64,000 nucleotides of DNA from Nitrosomonas sp. (GTDB taxonomy: Bacteria > Pseudomonadota > Gammaproteobacteria > Burkholderiales > Nitrosomonadaceae): positions 1 through 64,000 of the forward strand of contig JAMXAG010000009.1 of NCBI GenBank assembly GCA_024281675.1. Reading direction: 5' to 3'. The notes under the pieces were generated by a model, which did not search any database, was not told where the DNA came from, and saw only the letters and a program-made list of their open reading frames with translations. Below are positions 34,608 through 44,643 of the stretch, in pieces (position 1 is the first letter of the stretch; the number at the start of each line of letters is the position of its first letter). The translations under genes and the position numbers were made by a program.

Positions 34608-35082
34608 TTTTCGTAGATTCTTGTTTTTTTTCGGTTAGGCTCTGCATTTCACTACGCAATGCGCTGAGATTCTTTTCTCGGGCCTGTATTTCTTGTCGGA
34701 GGTGTTCGACTCGATCGAGATATCGTTGATAATTACGTTCACTACCTAACCGATCGGGAACGCCATCCTTGTATTCGTCTTTGACTTCGTTCAAGCGTTT
34801 TTCTTCTTCAGTGATTTTGCTTTGCAATTGACTACGTTGTTCTTCAAATTTCATTGATTCCCTACGTTGCATGATGCGTTCATCGATGCCGCTGGAATTT
34901 GTCGAGGGTGGCATGACTACAATGGGCGGCAGATCAAGCCGTTGCGCATTAGTGGAGGGAATATTGGAATAAGTGACTTTACCGTTCTGATCAACGTGTT
35001 TGTAAATGCCAGCTTGTGCCGTGTTAATCAGCAGAATAAAACCAATCGATAGACAGAATAGGGGAAGTTTGTTTTTTAGCAT
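34597..35082 (-). CDS. DUF4124 exported protein
   Basis: A 161-residue secreted protein: signal peptide (about 1-24), then the DUF4124 domain (GIYKHVDQNGKVTYSNIPS) and a long charged coiled coil (about 70-160; KFEEQRSQLQSKITEEEKRL). DUF4124 is a small envelope-associated domain of unknown function, common in Betaproteobacteria. A related gene lies 34 bases upstream on the same strand, so the pair is likely cotranscribed and arose by duplication. Confidence 0.85.
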   Translation of the reverse strand: MLKNKLPLFCLSIGFILLINTAQAGIYKHVDQNGKVTYSNIPSTNAQRLDLPPIVVMPPSTNSSGIDERIMQRRESMKFEEQRSQLQSKITEEEKRLNEVKDEYKDGVPDRLGSERNYQRYLDRVEHLRQEIQAREKNLSALRSEMQSLTEKKQESTKTTP

Positions 35083-35115
35083 GGCACCTATTGGATCGTG
35101 AACGGCATTTAAAAG

Positions 35116-35574
35116 TTATAACCTGGAAAGTTCTTTTTTTAAAGCAGAAATGTTTCGTTGATGCAGAAATAGTTTGCTTTTAAGCTGTGCGATTTTACCG
35201 TCTTGAAGGTTATCATTACTCTGACTGATTTGCGATAACGATTGCTTGGTATCGGAAAGCAGTTTGTTTTCACTATGCAACTCTTTTTCCAGGATTTGTC
35301 GCCGCGTTCCATCACGTTCTTTCTGGGCATTGCTTTTAATGCTGGGTGCGCTGATTGGTTTTTGGGTTACGGTTACGGTATTCGCAGTATGAGTGTTGGC
35401 ACTCCCAGAAAAAGAAGCAAGATTGATTTTTTGCGCATTACGCGTCGGACGATTGGTAAAAGTAATATTGCCGTCTTTGTCGACCAGCTTGTAAATTTCT
35501 TTTCCAGCGACTGTAACGGATGTGAACCCCAAAAGCACTGTTACGAAAATGACAGATAAATTTCTGATTCTCAT
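35116..35574 (-). CDS. DUF4124 exported protein, second copy
   Basis: A 152-residue paralogue of the protein at 34597. It has a signal peptide (about 1-23), DUF4124 motif EIYKLVDKDGNITFTNRP, a Ser/Thr-rich linker (about 55-80) and a C-terminal coiled coil (LEKELHSENKLLSDTKQSLSQ). The two copies differ mainly in the linker. The gene sits downstream of glnA on the same strand, separated by about 130 bases. The function is unknown. Confidence 0.83.
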   Translation of the reverse strand: MRIRNLSVIFVTVLLGFTSVTVAGKEIYKLVDKDGNITFTNRPTRNAQKINLASFSGSANTHTANTVTVTQKPISAPSIKSNAQKERDGTRRQILEKELHSENKLLSDTKQSLSQISQSNDNLQDGKIAQLKSKLFLHQRNISALKKELSRL

Positions 35575-35705
35575 ATCGTTTAATGAAGATTCTATGAGTT
35601 AGTATACCTACAACGTCAATATATCAATTTTTTCTTGAATGTAAAGTAAAAAGTAGTAAAAGGAAACTTCCTGATATTACAACATTTAAAAATGTTAATG
35701 ATGTA

Positions 35706-37115
35706 TTACAAACTATAATACAGTTCAAATTCAACGGGGTGCGTGGTCATACGCAAGCGTGTGACTTCTGCCATTTTAAGTTGGATGTAAGCATCAATCA
35801 TGTCATTGGAAAAAACACCGCCCCGCGTCAGGAAATCGCGATCTTTGTCTAAACAATCCAGTGCCTCGTCTAATGAAGCGCAAACATTTGGCACTTTGGC
35901 AGCTTCCTCAGGCGGTAAGTCATATAGATTCTTATCCATCGGATCACCAGGGTGTATTTTATTTTGAATGCCATCTAACCCAGCCATCATGAGCGCGGTG
36001 AAAGCTAAATAAGGATTGGCTATTGGATCGGGAAAGCGTACTTCAACGCGCCGTCCTTTAGGGCTACTGGTATGTGGGATGCGAATAGCGGCCGAACGGT
36101 TGCTGGCTGAATAGGCTAAATTGACAGGTGCTTCAAAACCGGGGACTAAGCGTTTATAAGAGTTGGTGCCGGGATTGGTAATAGCGTTAAGCGCTTTGGC
36201 ATGTTTCAGAATGCCACCAATATAGTAAAGTGCCAATTCGGACAAACCTGCATAACCATTTCCCGAGAAAAGATTTTTGCCATCTTTCCAAATAGATTGA
36301 TGTACGTGCATACCGGAGCCATTATCACCGACAATCGGTTTAGGCATAAATGTGGCGGTTTTTCCATATGAATGCGCTACATTGTGCACGACATACTTCA
36401 GTATTTGACTCCAATCGGCGCGTTTGACCAAGGTATTGAAGTTTGTGCCAATTTCGCATTGTCCTGCAGTAGCGACTTCATGGTGATGAACTTCCACGCC
36501 AATACCCATTTCCTCTAAGGCAAGGCACATGGCAGAGCGGATATCTTGCAGCGAATCAACGGGTGGTACGGGAAGGTAACCACCTTTTACAACGGGGCGG
36601 TGGCCGGTATTGGCGTTATCGTATTTGTTACCGGAACTCCAGGCTGCCTCTTCGGATTCGATTTTTACCGAGCATCCCGACATGTTGATGTTCCAACGGA
36701 CCGAATCAAAAATAAAAAATTCTGGTTCTGGACCAAAGTAAGCTACATCACCGATGCCAGTTGATTTTAAATAGGTTTCTGCACGCTTGGCGAGTGAACG
36801 AGGATCGCGGTTGTAACCTTTTCCATCAGCGGGTTCAACCACATCACAGGTGATGAATAGGGTAGGTTCGTCCATGAATGGATCCATGTTGGCCGTATCC
36901 GAATCCGGCATCAGCAGCATATCAGAAGCTTGAATACCTTTCCAGCCACCGATCGAAGAACCATCAAACGGATGACCATCCTCAAATTTATCGACATCAA
37001 ACGTGTGTGCGGGTACGGTAATATGGTGTTCCTTACCATTCGTGTCGGTAAAACGCAGATCAACAAACTTAACGTCATTGTCTTGAATTAATTTCAAAAC
37101 ATCAGCTACAGCCAT
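35706..37115 (-). CDS. glnA: Glutamine synthetase, type I
   Basis: Assimilates ammonia into glutamine with ATP, a dodecameric cytoplasmic enzyme. The protein is 469 residues: [14 protein letters not shown] near 19, [16 protein letters not shown] near 50-65, the metal-site [12 protein letters not shown] near 127, [10 protein letters not shown] near 262, and the adenylylation loop NLYDLPPEE (Tyr near 396), so GlnE-type control is expected. The start is taken at the ATG after GGAG (37115); a TTG four codons upstream is less likely. An extended -10 box lies 56 bases ahead. No NtrC-type site was confirmed. Confidence 0.97.
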   Translation of the reverse strand: MAVADVLKLIQDNDVKFVDLRFTDTNGKEHHITVPAHTFDVDKFEDGHPFDGSSIGGWKGIQASDMLLMPDSDTANMDPFMDEPTLFITCDVVEPADGKGYNRDPRSLAKRAETYLKSTGIGDVAYFGPEPEFFIFDSVRWNINMSGCSVKIESEEAAWSSGNKYDNANTGHRPVVKGGYLPVPPVDSLQDIRSAMCLALEEMGIGVEVHHHEVATAGQCEIGTNFNTLVKRADWSQILKYVVHNVAHSYGKTATFMPKPIVGDNGSGMHVHQSIWKDGKNLFSGNGYAGLSELALYYIGGILKHAKALNAITNPGTNSYKRLVPGFEAPVNLAYSASNRSAAIRIPHTSSPKGRRVEVRFPDPIANPYLAFTALMMAGLDGIQNKIHPGDPMDKNLYDLPPEEAAKVPNVCASLDEALDCLDKDRDFLTRGGVFSNDMIDAYIQLKMAEVTRLRMTTHPVEFELYYSL

Positions 37116-37170
37116 TTTTCTCTCCAAAGAGCATTGTGCAATGCATTCAACAAAGAATTAAAAACGTATG

Positions 37171-37179
37171 ATTATACCA
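37171..37179 (-). promoter_or_regulatory. Extended -10 promoter element of glnA
   Basis: On the minus strand the bases read TGGTATAAT, an extended -10 (TGn-TATAAT), about 55 bases before the glnA start. No good -35 hexamer is at the standard distance, which extended -10 promoters do not need. Confidence 0.5.
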
Positions 37180-37385
37180 GTACGCCAGCGTAAATGATTT
37201 GCATGCGTATCATTCTGCACAATAACATTGTAAAAGCCGTCTTTTTATTGCATAAAATTGGGACCGTAGCAAATAGAGTATTGTAAGATCGCAAACAGAT
37301 GAGCAGTAAATTGTGCGGCTCTGGATTGCCATTAAACCGTTGCATCGTTGAATTGGAAGAACAATAGTGTTTGAATTTTGCCCGA

Positions 37386-38903
37386 ATGTCCAAAGCGCTT
37401 AGTATTCTCAATAAGGTTTTTGGTTATTCGTCCTTCCGTGGGCAACAAGCGGAGGTAATTGACTATGTTGCCGCAGGTGGAGATTGCCTGGTTCTTATGC
37501 CGACCGGTGGTGGAAAATCACTGTGTTATCAGATTCCGGCTTTGTTGCGTCCGGGTGTTGCGATTGTTGTTTCTCCCCTCATTGCATTAATGCAAAATCA
37601 GGTTGCTGCGCTGAATGAAATGGGTGTGCGTGCTGTGGCATTGAATTCATCGTTGCTGTTCGAAGAAGCCGCACGAATAGAACAACAGTTGTTAGCGCAG
37701 CAATATGACCTATTGTACGTCGCGCCAGAACGTTTGCTGACACCCCGATTTTTGCGCCTTATTGAACAGATGCCCATTGCATTGTTTGCCATTGATGAAG
37801 CCCATTGTGTTTCACAGTGGGGGCATGATTTTCGTCCTGAATATAGCCAGCTATGTGTGTTGCATCAACGCTTCCCTTCGGTTCCGCGTATTGCTTTGAC
37901 TGCCACGGCTGATCTGGATACGCGCCAAGAAATCATCGAGCGGCTGGGATTGAAAGATGCCAGGGTTTTTATCGATAGTTTTGATCGCCCCAATATTCGT
38001 TATCAGGTAGTCGATAAATCCAACAGCCGTATGCAATTGTTGAATTTTATCCAATCTCAACATGCGAATGAAGCTGGAATCGTATATTGTGCTTCACGTA
38101 AAAAGGTTGAGGAAATTACTGCATGGCTGGTTGATCAAGGTATGCGCGCAGTCGCCTATCATGCCGGCATGGAAATGTTGCAACGTCAGTTAAATCAAGA
38201 AAAATTTTTGCAGGAAGAGGGAGTGGTCATGGTGGCGACCATCGCTTTCGGGATGGGAATCGACAAACCAAATGTACGTTTTGTCGCGCATCTGGATTTG
38301 CCAAAAAGCATAGAAGGTTATTATCAGGAAACGGGGCGGGCGGGTCGCGATGGTCACATGGCCAACGCTTGGATGGCATATGGATTGAATGATGTCATCC
38401 ATCGTCGCCGTATGATCGAAGAATCCCAAGCACAATTCAAATTTAAGCAAGTTGCGGTGCAGAAATTGCAAGCGATGTTAACGCTATGCGAGACCACTAC
38501 ATGCCGGCGTTTACAAATGCTGCATTATTTTGGTGAGAATACGGTAGCCGAGTCGTGTGGAAATTGCGATGTTTGTTTGAATCCTCCGCAAGTATGGGAT
38601 GCGACGATTGCCGTACAGAAGGCGCTTTCATGTGTTTATCGCACTGGGCAGATGTTTGGCGTCGGACATTTGGTGGATGTTTTGCGTGGCAATTTAACCG
38701 CGCATGTCAAAGAATGGCAACACGATACCTTAAGTACTTTTGCGATTGGTGAAGACTTACCCGGAAAAACCTGGCGGTCAATATTCCGTCAACTGGTCGC
38801 ATTGGGATTATTGACGACCGACAGCGAAGGTTATGGTGCCTTACGCCTTACTGAGGCTAGTCGCGTGGTGCTGAAAGGGCGGCAAGCAGTGTATTTGCGT
38901 TAA
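37386..38903 (+). CDS. recQ: ATP-dependent DNA helicase RecQ, HRDC-less
   Basis: A superfamily 2 3'-5' DNA helicase. The protein is about 505 residues: [15 protein letters not shown] (Q/zero motif), [15 protein letters not shown] (Walker A), [19 protein letters not shown] (DEAH plus aromatic loop), ALTATAD, and [12 protein letters not shown] (motif VI). The RecQ zinc domain has [12 protein letters not shown] and CGNCDVC, followed by the winged helix. The sequence ends at [10 protein letters not shown], about 100 residues shorter than E. coli RecQ, so it lacks the HRDC domain. The start is ATG 37386 or TTG 37371; the upstream GGAAGA spacing favours the TTG. Confidence 0.94.
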   Translation: MSKALSILNKVFGYSSFRGQQAEVIDYVAAGGDCLVLMPTGGGKSLCYQIPALLRPGVAIVVSPLIALMQNQVAALNEMGVRAVALNSSLLFEEAARIEQQLLAQQYDLLYVAPERLLTPRFLRLIEQMPIALFAIDEAHCVSQWGHDFRPEYSQLCVLHQRFPSVPRIALTATADLDTRQEIIERLGLKDARVFIDSFDRPNIRYQVVDKSNSRMQLLNFIQSQHANEAGIVYCASRKKVEEITAWLVDQGMRAVAYHAGMEMLQRQLNQEKFLQEEGVVMVATIAFGMGIDKPNVRFVAHLDLPKSIEGYYQETGRAGRDGHMANAWMAYGLNDVIHRRRMIEESQAQFKFKQVAVQKLQAMLTLCETTTCRRLQMLHYFGENTVAESCGNCDVCLNPPQVWDATIAVQKALSCVYRTGQMFGVGHLVDVLRGNLTAHVKEWQHDTLSTFAIGEDLPGKTWRSIFRQLVALGLLTTDSEGYGALRLTEASRVVLKGRQAVYLR

Positions 38904-38999
38904 GATAGGGCGTGTAAAAGACATTTATATATCAAGTTCCTGTATAAATTAATGGCTATAAGCACAATAAATTTTACAGTCGTGATGGCATGGGCTGAA

Positions 39000-39398
39000 T
39001 TATCGGTGATTGTTCCGGCTTGACGAGTTTATTTTTATTTCTTCAATAATTTGCGCGTCTTCAACCATATTAGATTGTTTAGAGTGAACGGATGATGTGG
39101 CATCGCTCCAATCTTCGTCAGCGTATTCTTTAGAACGATTGAATTGGTTATATTTTCTACGTAACCACCAGAATCGTGTGCCTATGAAGGTGGCAGCCAC
39201 GGCAATCAAAGCTAGGAATGCGGCAAAAAAGAAGAAACCGACCATGGTCATCACGATGACGACAGGGATCAGTAGCGCATAAGTAATCCAGTGATTAGCA
39301 GAAAAAATGGGGGTACGCCCGGTTGTGTTGGTTCCAGAATCATGAGTATTATTACTCAGTATTCTGTGGATGATAATTCTTTTTGGATCGTGGTTCAT
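39000..39398 (-). CDS. Small membrane protein of unknown function
   Basis: A 132-residue protein with a hydrophobic hairpin or one long membrane segment (about 38-75, ALLIPVVIVMTMVGFFFFAA then ALIAVAATFIG). A basic WWLRRKYNQFNRS patch and a charged cytoplasmic tail follow. The family is not recognised. Its start overlaps the pepP stop by four bases, so it is translated in the pepP operon, after pepP. Linkage to the aminopeptidase may be only transcriptional. Confidence 0.65.
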   Translation of the reverse strand: MNHDPKRIIIHRILSNNTHDSGTNTTGRTPIFSANHWITYALLIPVVIVMTMVGFFFFAAFLALIAVAATFIGTRFWWLRRKYNQFNRSKEYADEDWSDATSSVHSKQSNMVEDAQIIEEIKINSSSRNNHR

Positions 39399-40720
39399 TG
39401 CATTAACTCCTCTATGTCAGCGATGGTTTTAGGTGCTGCTGCGGTTAATATATTATGGTCGCTTGCAGTCACAACAACATCATCCTCTATTCGAATACCA
39501 ATATTCCAGAAATGTTCCGCAACGTTGTCATCTGCTCGAATGTAACATCCGGGTTCTACCGTCAATACCATGCCCGGCTGTAATGCGCGCCATGCGCCGC
39601 GTTGCTTATATTGACCCGCATCATGTACATCCATTCCTAGCCAATGCCCAGTGCGGTGCATGTAAAAACGTTTATAGTCCTCAGATTCTAGCACGGCATC
39701 GAGACTGCCATGACATAGACCTAAATCGATAAAGCCTTGCGCTAAAACTTGCAGTGCTGCTTGATGAGGTTCATTCCATAGATTTCCTGGTTTTACTTGT
39801 GCAATGGCAGCGGCCTGTGCATTTAACACCAGTTGATAAACATCCTTCTGCGCTGCAGAAAATTTTCCATTGATTGGAAAGGTGCGGGTAATGTCTGAAG
39901 CATAGCCGTGTAATTCACACCCGGCATCGATCAATAACAAATCACCGGATTTCAATTCCGCAGTATTTTCGACATAATGTAATACACATGCATTGGCGCC
40001 GCCGGCAACGATCGATGTGTAGGCTGGAAAACGGGCGCCTAGCCGATTGAAGGTGTAAAGCAACTCGGCTTCGATTTCGTACTCGTACTTATCTGGTTTT
40101 GTTATTTGCATGGCGCGCTGATGCGCTTGTACGGAAATATTGGCAGCTTGCTGCATCACCTGCAGTTCTTCACTGCTCTTGATCAAACGCATTTCATCCA
40201 GAATAACACGGCAATCCGTGATTTTTTCTGGTGCTGTCACGCCAGTGCGGATTTGATCACGAACTTGATTCATCCAGCCGATTATTCGCTGATCCCAGGA
40301 GGAATCATGTCCTAGTGCGGTATAAATAACAGGTTGATCCGCGAGCAAGGTGGGCAGTATTTCATCCAATTGCGTAACCGGATAGGTTTCGTCAAAATTA
40401 AAGGCTTCTTTGGCTGCTTCAGGACCATAGCGGTATCCATCCCAAATTTCCCGCTCTTTATCTTTTGCGCGGCAAAATAGAATATGTTTTTCTGGTACTT
40501 TGTCTGTTTTTGCAACGATGACCAGTACCGCTTCTGGTTCGGAAAAACCGCTCAAATAATAGAAGTAGCTATCACAACGATACGGATAGTGTGCATCACG
40601 ATTGCGTATTCGTTCTGGTGCTGTCGGAATGATCGCGATTCCCGTTTGCATATGCTGGGAAAACAATTGACGACGTTTGAGATAAGATTGAATAGGTATC
40701 GTGAATGTTTGCATAGTCAT
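39395..40720 (-). CDS. pepP: Xaa-Pro aminopeptidase
   Basis: A 441-residue M24B metallopeptidase that removes an N-terminal residue before proline. The pita-bread domain carries the two-metal ligands in LLIDAGCELHGYASDITRTFPI (two Asp), HRTGHWLGMDVHD (His), VLTVEPGCYI (Glu) and GIRIEDDVVVT (Glu). The N-terminal domain (1-170) has the RNRDAHYPYRCDSYFYYLSGF motif. Cytoplasmic, probably. murU lies 21 bases upstream on the same strand; the small membrane protein gene overlaps its end. Confidence 0.95.
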   Translation of the reverse strand: MTMQTFTIPIQSYLKRRQLFSQHMQTGIAIIPTAPERIRNRDAHYPYRCDSYFYYLSGFSEPEAVLVIVAKTDKVPEKHILFCRAKDKEREIWDGYRYGPEAAKEAFNFDETYPVTQLDEILPTLLADQPVIYTALGHDSSWDQRIIGWMNQVRDQIRTGVTAPEKITDCRVILDEMRLIKSSEELQVMQQAANISVQAHQRAMQITKPDKYEYEIEAELLYTFNRLGARFPAYTSIVAGGANACVLHYVENTAELKSGDLLLIDAGCELHGYASDITRTFPINGKFSAAQKDVYQLVLNAQAAAIAQVKPGNLWNEPHQAALQVLAQGFIDLGLCHGSLDAVLESEDYKRFYMHRTGHWLGMDVHDAGQYKQRGAWRALQPGMVLTVEPGCYIRADDNVAEHFWNIGIRIEDDVVVTASDHNILTAAAPKTIADIEELMQ

Positions 40721-40741
40721 TAATCTAAGTGAATGGATCGT

Positions 40742-41479
40742 TTATGATTGTGCCTGCACTTTCAGGTGATTGTCCAATTGTTGCAGGCGTTCTGGAGTAC
40801 CCACATCAATCCACCGGCCAGAAAAGTATTCCCCGGTTACCTGGTTGTTTTGCATCGCTTGGCGTAACAGCGGCGCTAATTTTGCGGCTTCGCCTGGTGC
40901 TACGGTATGAAAAATTTGCGATTGGTACAGGCCGATACCACTAAACGTAAGCTTCTTTGTTCCGACCGAGGTAACATATTCATGCTGTAAAAAAAAATCG
41001 CCTTCCGGATGGTGCGCGGGATTATCTACCAAAATAAGATGCGCTAATCTTTGCTTTGCTTGTGTTTGCATGGTATCTAATGTGGCGCGCAGTGGCGCAT
41101 AATCAAATTCGCAATAAATATCGCCATTTACTACTAGGAAAGGCATTGTTTGTTGAGGGTTGGTGAGTAAATGCATCGCGTTGACAATACCGCCGGCTGT
41201 TTCTAGTACTAGTGTTTCCGGTGAATAGTGAATACGAACACCGTACTGATCGCCATTTCCTAAAGCCTCTTCGATCATCGTGCCGAGATAGGCATGATTG
41301 ATGACAATATCCATAAATCCTGCACGTGCTAGATTAAAAATTTGATATTCGATCAATGCGTGCTTGCCAGCTTTGAGCAGTGGCTTAGGCAAATTATCAG
41401 TCAATGGGCGCATGCGCTTCCCTTGCCCAGCCGCCAGGATCATCGCACGGTAAGGATTGTGGTTAGAACGTGTAGCCAA
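40742..41479 (-). CDS. murU: N-acetylmuramate-1-phosphate uridylyltransferase-like nucleotidyltransferase
   Basis: A 245-residue sugar-1-phosphate nucleotidyltransferase: MILAAGQGKRMRPLTDNLPKP (phosphate-binding loop, about 13-33), FLVVNGDIYCEF (catalytic Asp), GRWIDVGTPERL. MurU converts MurNAc-1-phosphate to UDP-MurNAc in the cell-wall recycling route that bypasses fosfomycin-sensitive MurA. The assignment rests on the adjacent kinase gene amgK, which is upstream with a 17-base overlap; without it, the protein would be called only a mannose-1-phosphate guanylyltransferase-like enzyme. Confidence 0.85.
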   Translation of the reverse strand: MATRSNHNPYRAMILAAGQGKRMRPLTDNLPKPLLKAGKHALIEYQIFNLARAGFMDIVINHAYLGTMIEEALGNGDQYGVRIHYSPETLVLETAGGIVNAMHLLTNPQQTMPFLVVNGDIYCEFDYAPLRATLDTMQTQAKQRLAHLILVDNPAHHPEGDFFLQHEYVTSVGTKKLTFSGIGLYQSQIFHTVAPGEAAKLAPLLRQAMQNNQVTGEYFSGRWIDVGTPERLQQLDNHLKVQAQS

Positions 41480-42467
41480 TTTTCGATTCTGGGATTACAG
41501 GGTGTAATTCATCGAACAAACTTAACAGCGGTCTTAGCTCGTGATAGCGATCACAGGTTTTTTGCAGATAGTCCAACACCAGTGGCATGTCATTGAGATA
41601 ATTAGATTTATCGTCACGGTAATTGAGTCGGGCGAAAATGCCCAATATTTTTAAGTGGCGTTGTACGCCCATCCATTCGAAATCTCGGTAGAAAGCTGAA
41701 AAATCGGTTGTTACAGGCAAATTTGCTTGGCGCGCTTTTTCCCAATAGCGGATTGCCCAATCGAGAATGCGTTCTTCACCCCAACAAATGTAGGCATCTT
41801 TTAATAAGGATACCAAATCATAGGTAATTGGGCCAAAAACTGCATCTTGGAAATCAATGATGCCGGGATTGGGTGAGGTTACCATGAGATTGCGCGAATG
41901 ATAGTCACGATGGACTAACACTTTAGGTTGGGCAAGATTGTTTTGTAGGATTTGATTAAAAATATTTTCTAGCATTGCTTTTTGCTTCGTAGACAAATCA
42001 GCTTGTAGATGTTTGGCAATGTACCAATCGGGAAATAAGTTTAATTCTCTACGCAACAATGTTTCATCGTAATCCGGCAGATTGGGTGCTTGTGATGATA
42101 ATTGTATTTTGACCAATGCATCAGTAGCATCACTATATAACTGATTGGCTTGATCGTCTTCTTGCGTCAGTATTTGCAGATAAGTTGTATGGCCAAGATC
42201 TGAAAGCAGTAAAAATCCTTGCGCTAAATCGTATGACCATACTTTGGGTACATGCACTCCGGTTGCTGCAAGCATGTTGGCAACTTGTAAAAATGGTTTG
42301 CAATCTTCTTGCTGGGGGGGAGCATCCATGACTATCCAGGTTTTGCTATCCAGAAAAATACGGAAATAACGGCGGAAGCTCGCGTCTGCGGATGCTGGTT
42401 GTAAAGTAAAAATTTTTCCTGGAAATTGCGCTTTAAGCCAGTTTTCTAATAGATGTTGACGTTCCAT
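41463..42467 (-). CDS. amgK: N-acetylmuramate/N-acetylglucosamine kinase AmgK
   Basis: A 334-residue aminoglycoside-phosphotransferase-fold kinase. Motifs are ASFRRYFRI near residue 29, VLVHRDYHSRNLMV (Brenner-like catalytic loop, Asp near 186) and GIIDFQDAVFGPITYDLVSLLKDAY (metal-binding Asp, near 205). The family phosphorylates the anomeric carbon of MurNAc, the step before MurU. The two genes overlap by 17 bases, so this is a standard recycling operon. It starts beside a 180-bp gap facing ubiK. Confidence 0.88.
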   Translation of the reverse strand: MERQHLLENWLKAQFPGKIFTLQPASADASFRRYFRIFLDSKTWIVMDAPPQQEDCKPFLQVANMLAATGVHVPKVWSYDLAQGFLLLSDLGHTTYLQILTQEDDQANQLYSDATDALVKIQLSSQAPNLPDYDETLLRRELNLFPDWYIAKHLQADLSTKQKAMLENIFNQILQNNLAQPKVLVHRDYHSRNLMVTSPNPGIIDFQDAVFGPITYDLVSLLKDAYICWGEERILDWAIRYWEKARQANLPVTTDFSAFYRDFEWMGVQRHLKILGIFARLNYRDDKSNYLNDMPLVLDYLQKTCDRYHELRPLLSLFDELHPVIPESKIGYTF

Positions 42468-42653
42468 GAGTGTATCTTATTGGGTAATAAATATGAGGAA
42501 AGGTAAAAGAATCATCAAATAAATTTTAATGTTCAAAACTGACATGGCAGAATAGGCCATCCATAACAATAGATTATGGAATTTTATCACGGTGACCTAT
42601 GGCTAATGTACGATATTGGTATATCAGCATGATGGGAATAAAGGAGAATGTTA

Positions 42654-42947
42654 ATGTTAAATAAAAATGTGATCGATGAAATCAACGCCAAAGTAAGCGA
42701 AATTTTTCATAACAGCCCTGTAAAAGATATTGAGAAAAATATCAAGGTATTATTATCAGGCGCCTTTACTCGCCTTGATTTGGTCACGCGCAATGAATTT
42801 GAGATCCAGCAGGAAGTCTTACAACGTACTCGTGAAAAATTAATCATCCTTGAAGCCAAAGTCGCTGCATTGGAAGAAAGATCGAGACAATCAACATCAC
42901 ACTCTGCAGATGCAGATAATGTAACAGAAATACGGCCACATCAATAA
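42654..42947 (+). CDS. ubiK: Ubiquinone biosynthesis accessory factor UbiK
   Basis: A 97-residue small coiled-coil protein of the UbiK/YqiC (BMFP) family, which helps assemble the soluble Ubi complex for coenzyme Q. The core reads FTRLDLVTRNEFEIQQEVLQRTREKL, then ILEAKVAALEER, the predicted trimerising coil. The second ATG (42654) is chosen because AAGGAG is seven bases before it, while the first ATG is only one base away. comM follows 77 bases later, a common pairing. Confidence 0.9.
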   Translation: MLNKNVIDEINAKVSEIFHNSPVKDIEKNIKVLLSGAFTRLDLVTRNEFEIQQEVLQRTREKLIILEAKVAALEERSRQSTSHSADADNVTEIRPHQ

Positions 42948-43024
42948 CGCGCGTATCAGCCAAGTTTATTGCAAAATTAACATTAAACCTGCCAATATCA
43001 AACTATTTGCAGGTGTAGCGTTCC

Positions 43025-44536
43025 ATGTCACTTGCTGTATTATATAGCCGGGCCTTATCCGGCATGAATGCACCGTTAGTGACGGTTGAAATTCACATCG
43101 CTAACGGATTGCCAAGCTTTACGATTGTCGGTCTTCCTGAAACAGAGGTCAGAGAAAGTAAAGACCGTGTCAGATCCGCATTACAAAACTCCCACTTTAA
43201 AGTCCCTGCACAACGGATTACTGTCAATTTAGCTCCGGCTGATTTACCTAAAGAAAGCGGTCGGTTCGATTTGCCAATTGCACTAGGCATTTTGGCGGCT
43301 ACTGGGCAAATTCCTAAAGAACAATTGGATCAATATGAATGGGCCGGTGAATTAGCTTTAACTGGAGAATTGCGTCCGATTCGGGGTGCTTTGGCAATGA
43401 CTTATCATGCTTCTCAGTCTGGACGGAACTTTGTGCTGCCTGAGCAAAACGCGGCTGAAGCGGCACTGGTAAAAAAGGTCACCATTTACGCGGCGCAATC
43501 ACTGTTACAAGTATGCGCGCATCTAACTAAACAAAGATTGCTACCCGTTTTCCAAAATACCGCAGACAATGAGGTTGCTACTGGGAATCAATATTTTCCC
43601 GATTTTGAGGATATCAAAGGGCAAGTGCACGCTAAACGTGCTTTGGAGATTGCAGCTGCAGGTCGGCATAATATTTTGATGACAGGCCCGCCAGGTACTG
43701 GAAAATCCATGATGGCAGCACGTTTCCCCGGAATTCTACCACCGATGACCGAAGACGAAGCATTGGAGTCAGCGGCGATACAATCACTAAGCCACGGGAG
43801 CTTTAATATTGCTGAATGGAAACGCCGCCCTTTTCGTGCGCCTCATCACACGGCATCAGGAGTTGCATTGGTCGGAGGTGGTAGTCATCCACGCCCGGGA
43901 GAAATCTCGCTTGCCTTGCATGGTGTACTATTTTTAGACGAATTTCCTGAATTTGATCGTAAGGTATTGGAGGTGTTACGCGAACCGTTGGAATCAGGAA
44001 AAATTACGATTTCCCGCGCAGCGCGTCAGGCGGAATTTCCCGCCGATTTCCAGCTAGTCGCTGCTAGTAACCCGTGTTTCTGCGGCTATTTAGGCCACCC
44101 ATCAGGCAAATGTCAATGTACTCCTGACCAAATTGCGCGTTACCGTGGAAGGATTTCCGGTCCGCTACTGGATCGGATCGATATACAAATCGAGGTGCCA
44201 GCAGTACCGCAGGAAGAACTTATGCGCCAGAATGTGATGGGTGAGAAAAGTAGCGTAATCCGGACACGTGTAACGGAATCACATCAACGGCAATTGGCAC
44301 GGCAGGGCAAAACTAACAATCGCTTGGGTGTCAAAGAAATCGATCAATATTGTACTCTCGATACGGTCAGTGAAAACTTGCTGAAACAAGCCATCAGCCG
44401 TTTGAACCTATCTGCACGCGCATATCATCGTATTCTAAAAGTCGCACGAACGATTGCGGACTTATCGGGTGTTGAGAAAATTAGCAACCAGCATATTGCC
44501 GAAGCAATTCAATACCGAAGGCTGGATAAACAATAA
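43025..44536 (+). CDS. comM: ComM/YifB family Mg-chelatase-like ATPase
   Basis: A 503-residue AAA+ protein: N-terminal domain with TVEIHIANGLPSFTIVGLPE (about 20-39) and LAPADLPKESGRFDLPIALG near 69, Walker A GPPGTGKSMMAARFPGILPP near 219, LFLDEFPEF (Walker B) near 302, AASNPCFCGYLGHP with zinc-like Cys near 342, and C-terminal SARAYHRILKVARTIADL. ComM forms a hexameric helicase aiding branch migration in natural transformation. No other competence genes are in the window. Confidence 0.93.
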   Translation: MSLAVLYSRALSGMNAPLVTVEIHIANGLPSFTIVGLPETEVRESKDRVRSALQNSHFKVPAQRITVNLAPADLPKESGRFDLPIALGILAATGQIPKEQLDQYEWAGELALTGELRPIRGALAMTYHASQSGRNFVLPEQNAAEAALVKKVTIYAAQSLLQVCAHLTKQRLLPVFQNTADNEVATGNQYFPDFEDIKGQVHAKRALEIAAAGRHNILMTGPPGTGKSMMAARFPGILPPMTEDEALESAAIQSLSHGSFNIAEWKRRPFRAPHHTASGVALVGGGSHPRPGEISLALHGVLFLDEFPEFDRKVLEVLREPLESGKITISRAARQAEFPADFQLVAASNPCFCGYLGHPSGKCQCTPDQIARYRGRISGPLLDRIDIQIEVPAVPQEELMRQNVMGEKSSVIRTRVTESHQRQLARQGKTNNRLGVKEIDQYCTLDTVSENLLKQAISRLNLSARAYHRILKVARTIADLSGVEKISNQHIAEAIQYRRLDKQ

Positions 44537-44643
44537 TAGGCAATCCATAACAATAATGATTTAGAGATGGCAACACTATTCGGAAATGCTTAAAGCCAAG
44601 TCTCGCCACGGGCAATCAATCTTAATCATACTTAATGGCAATT

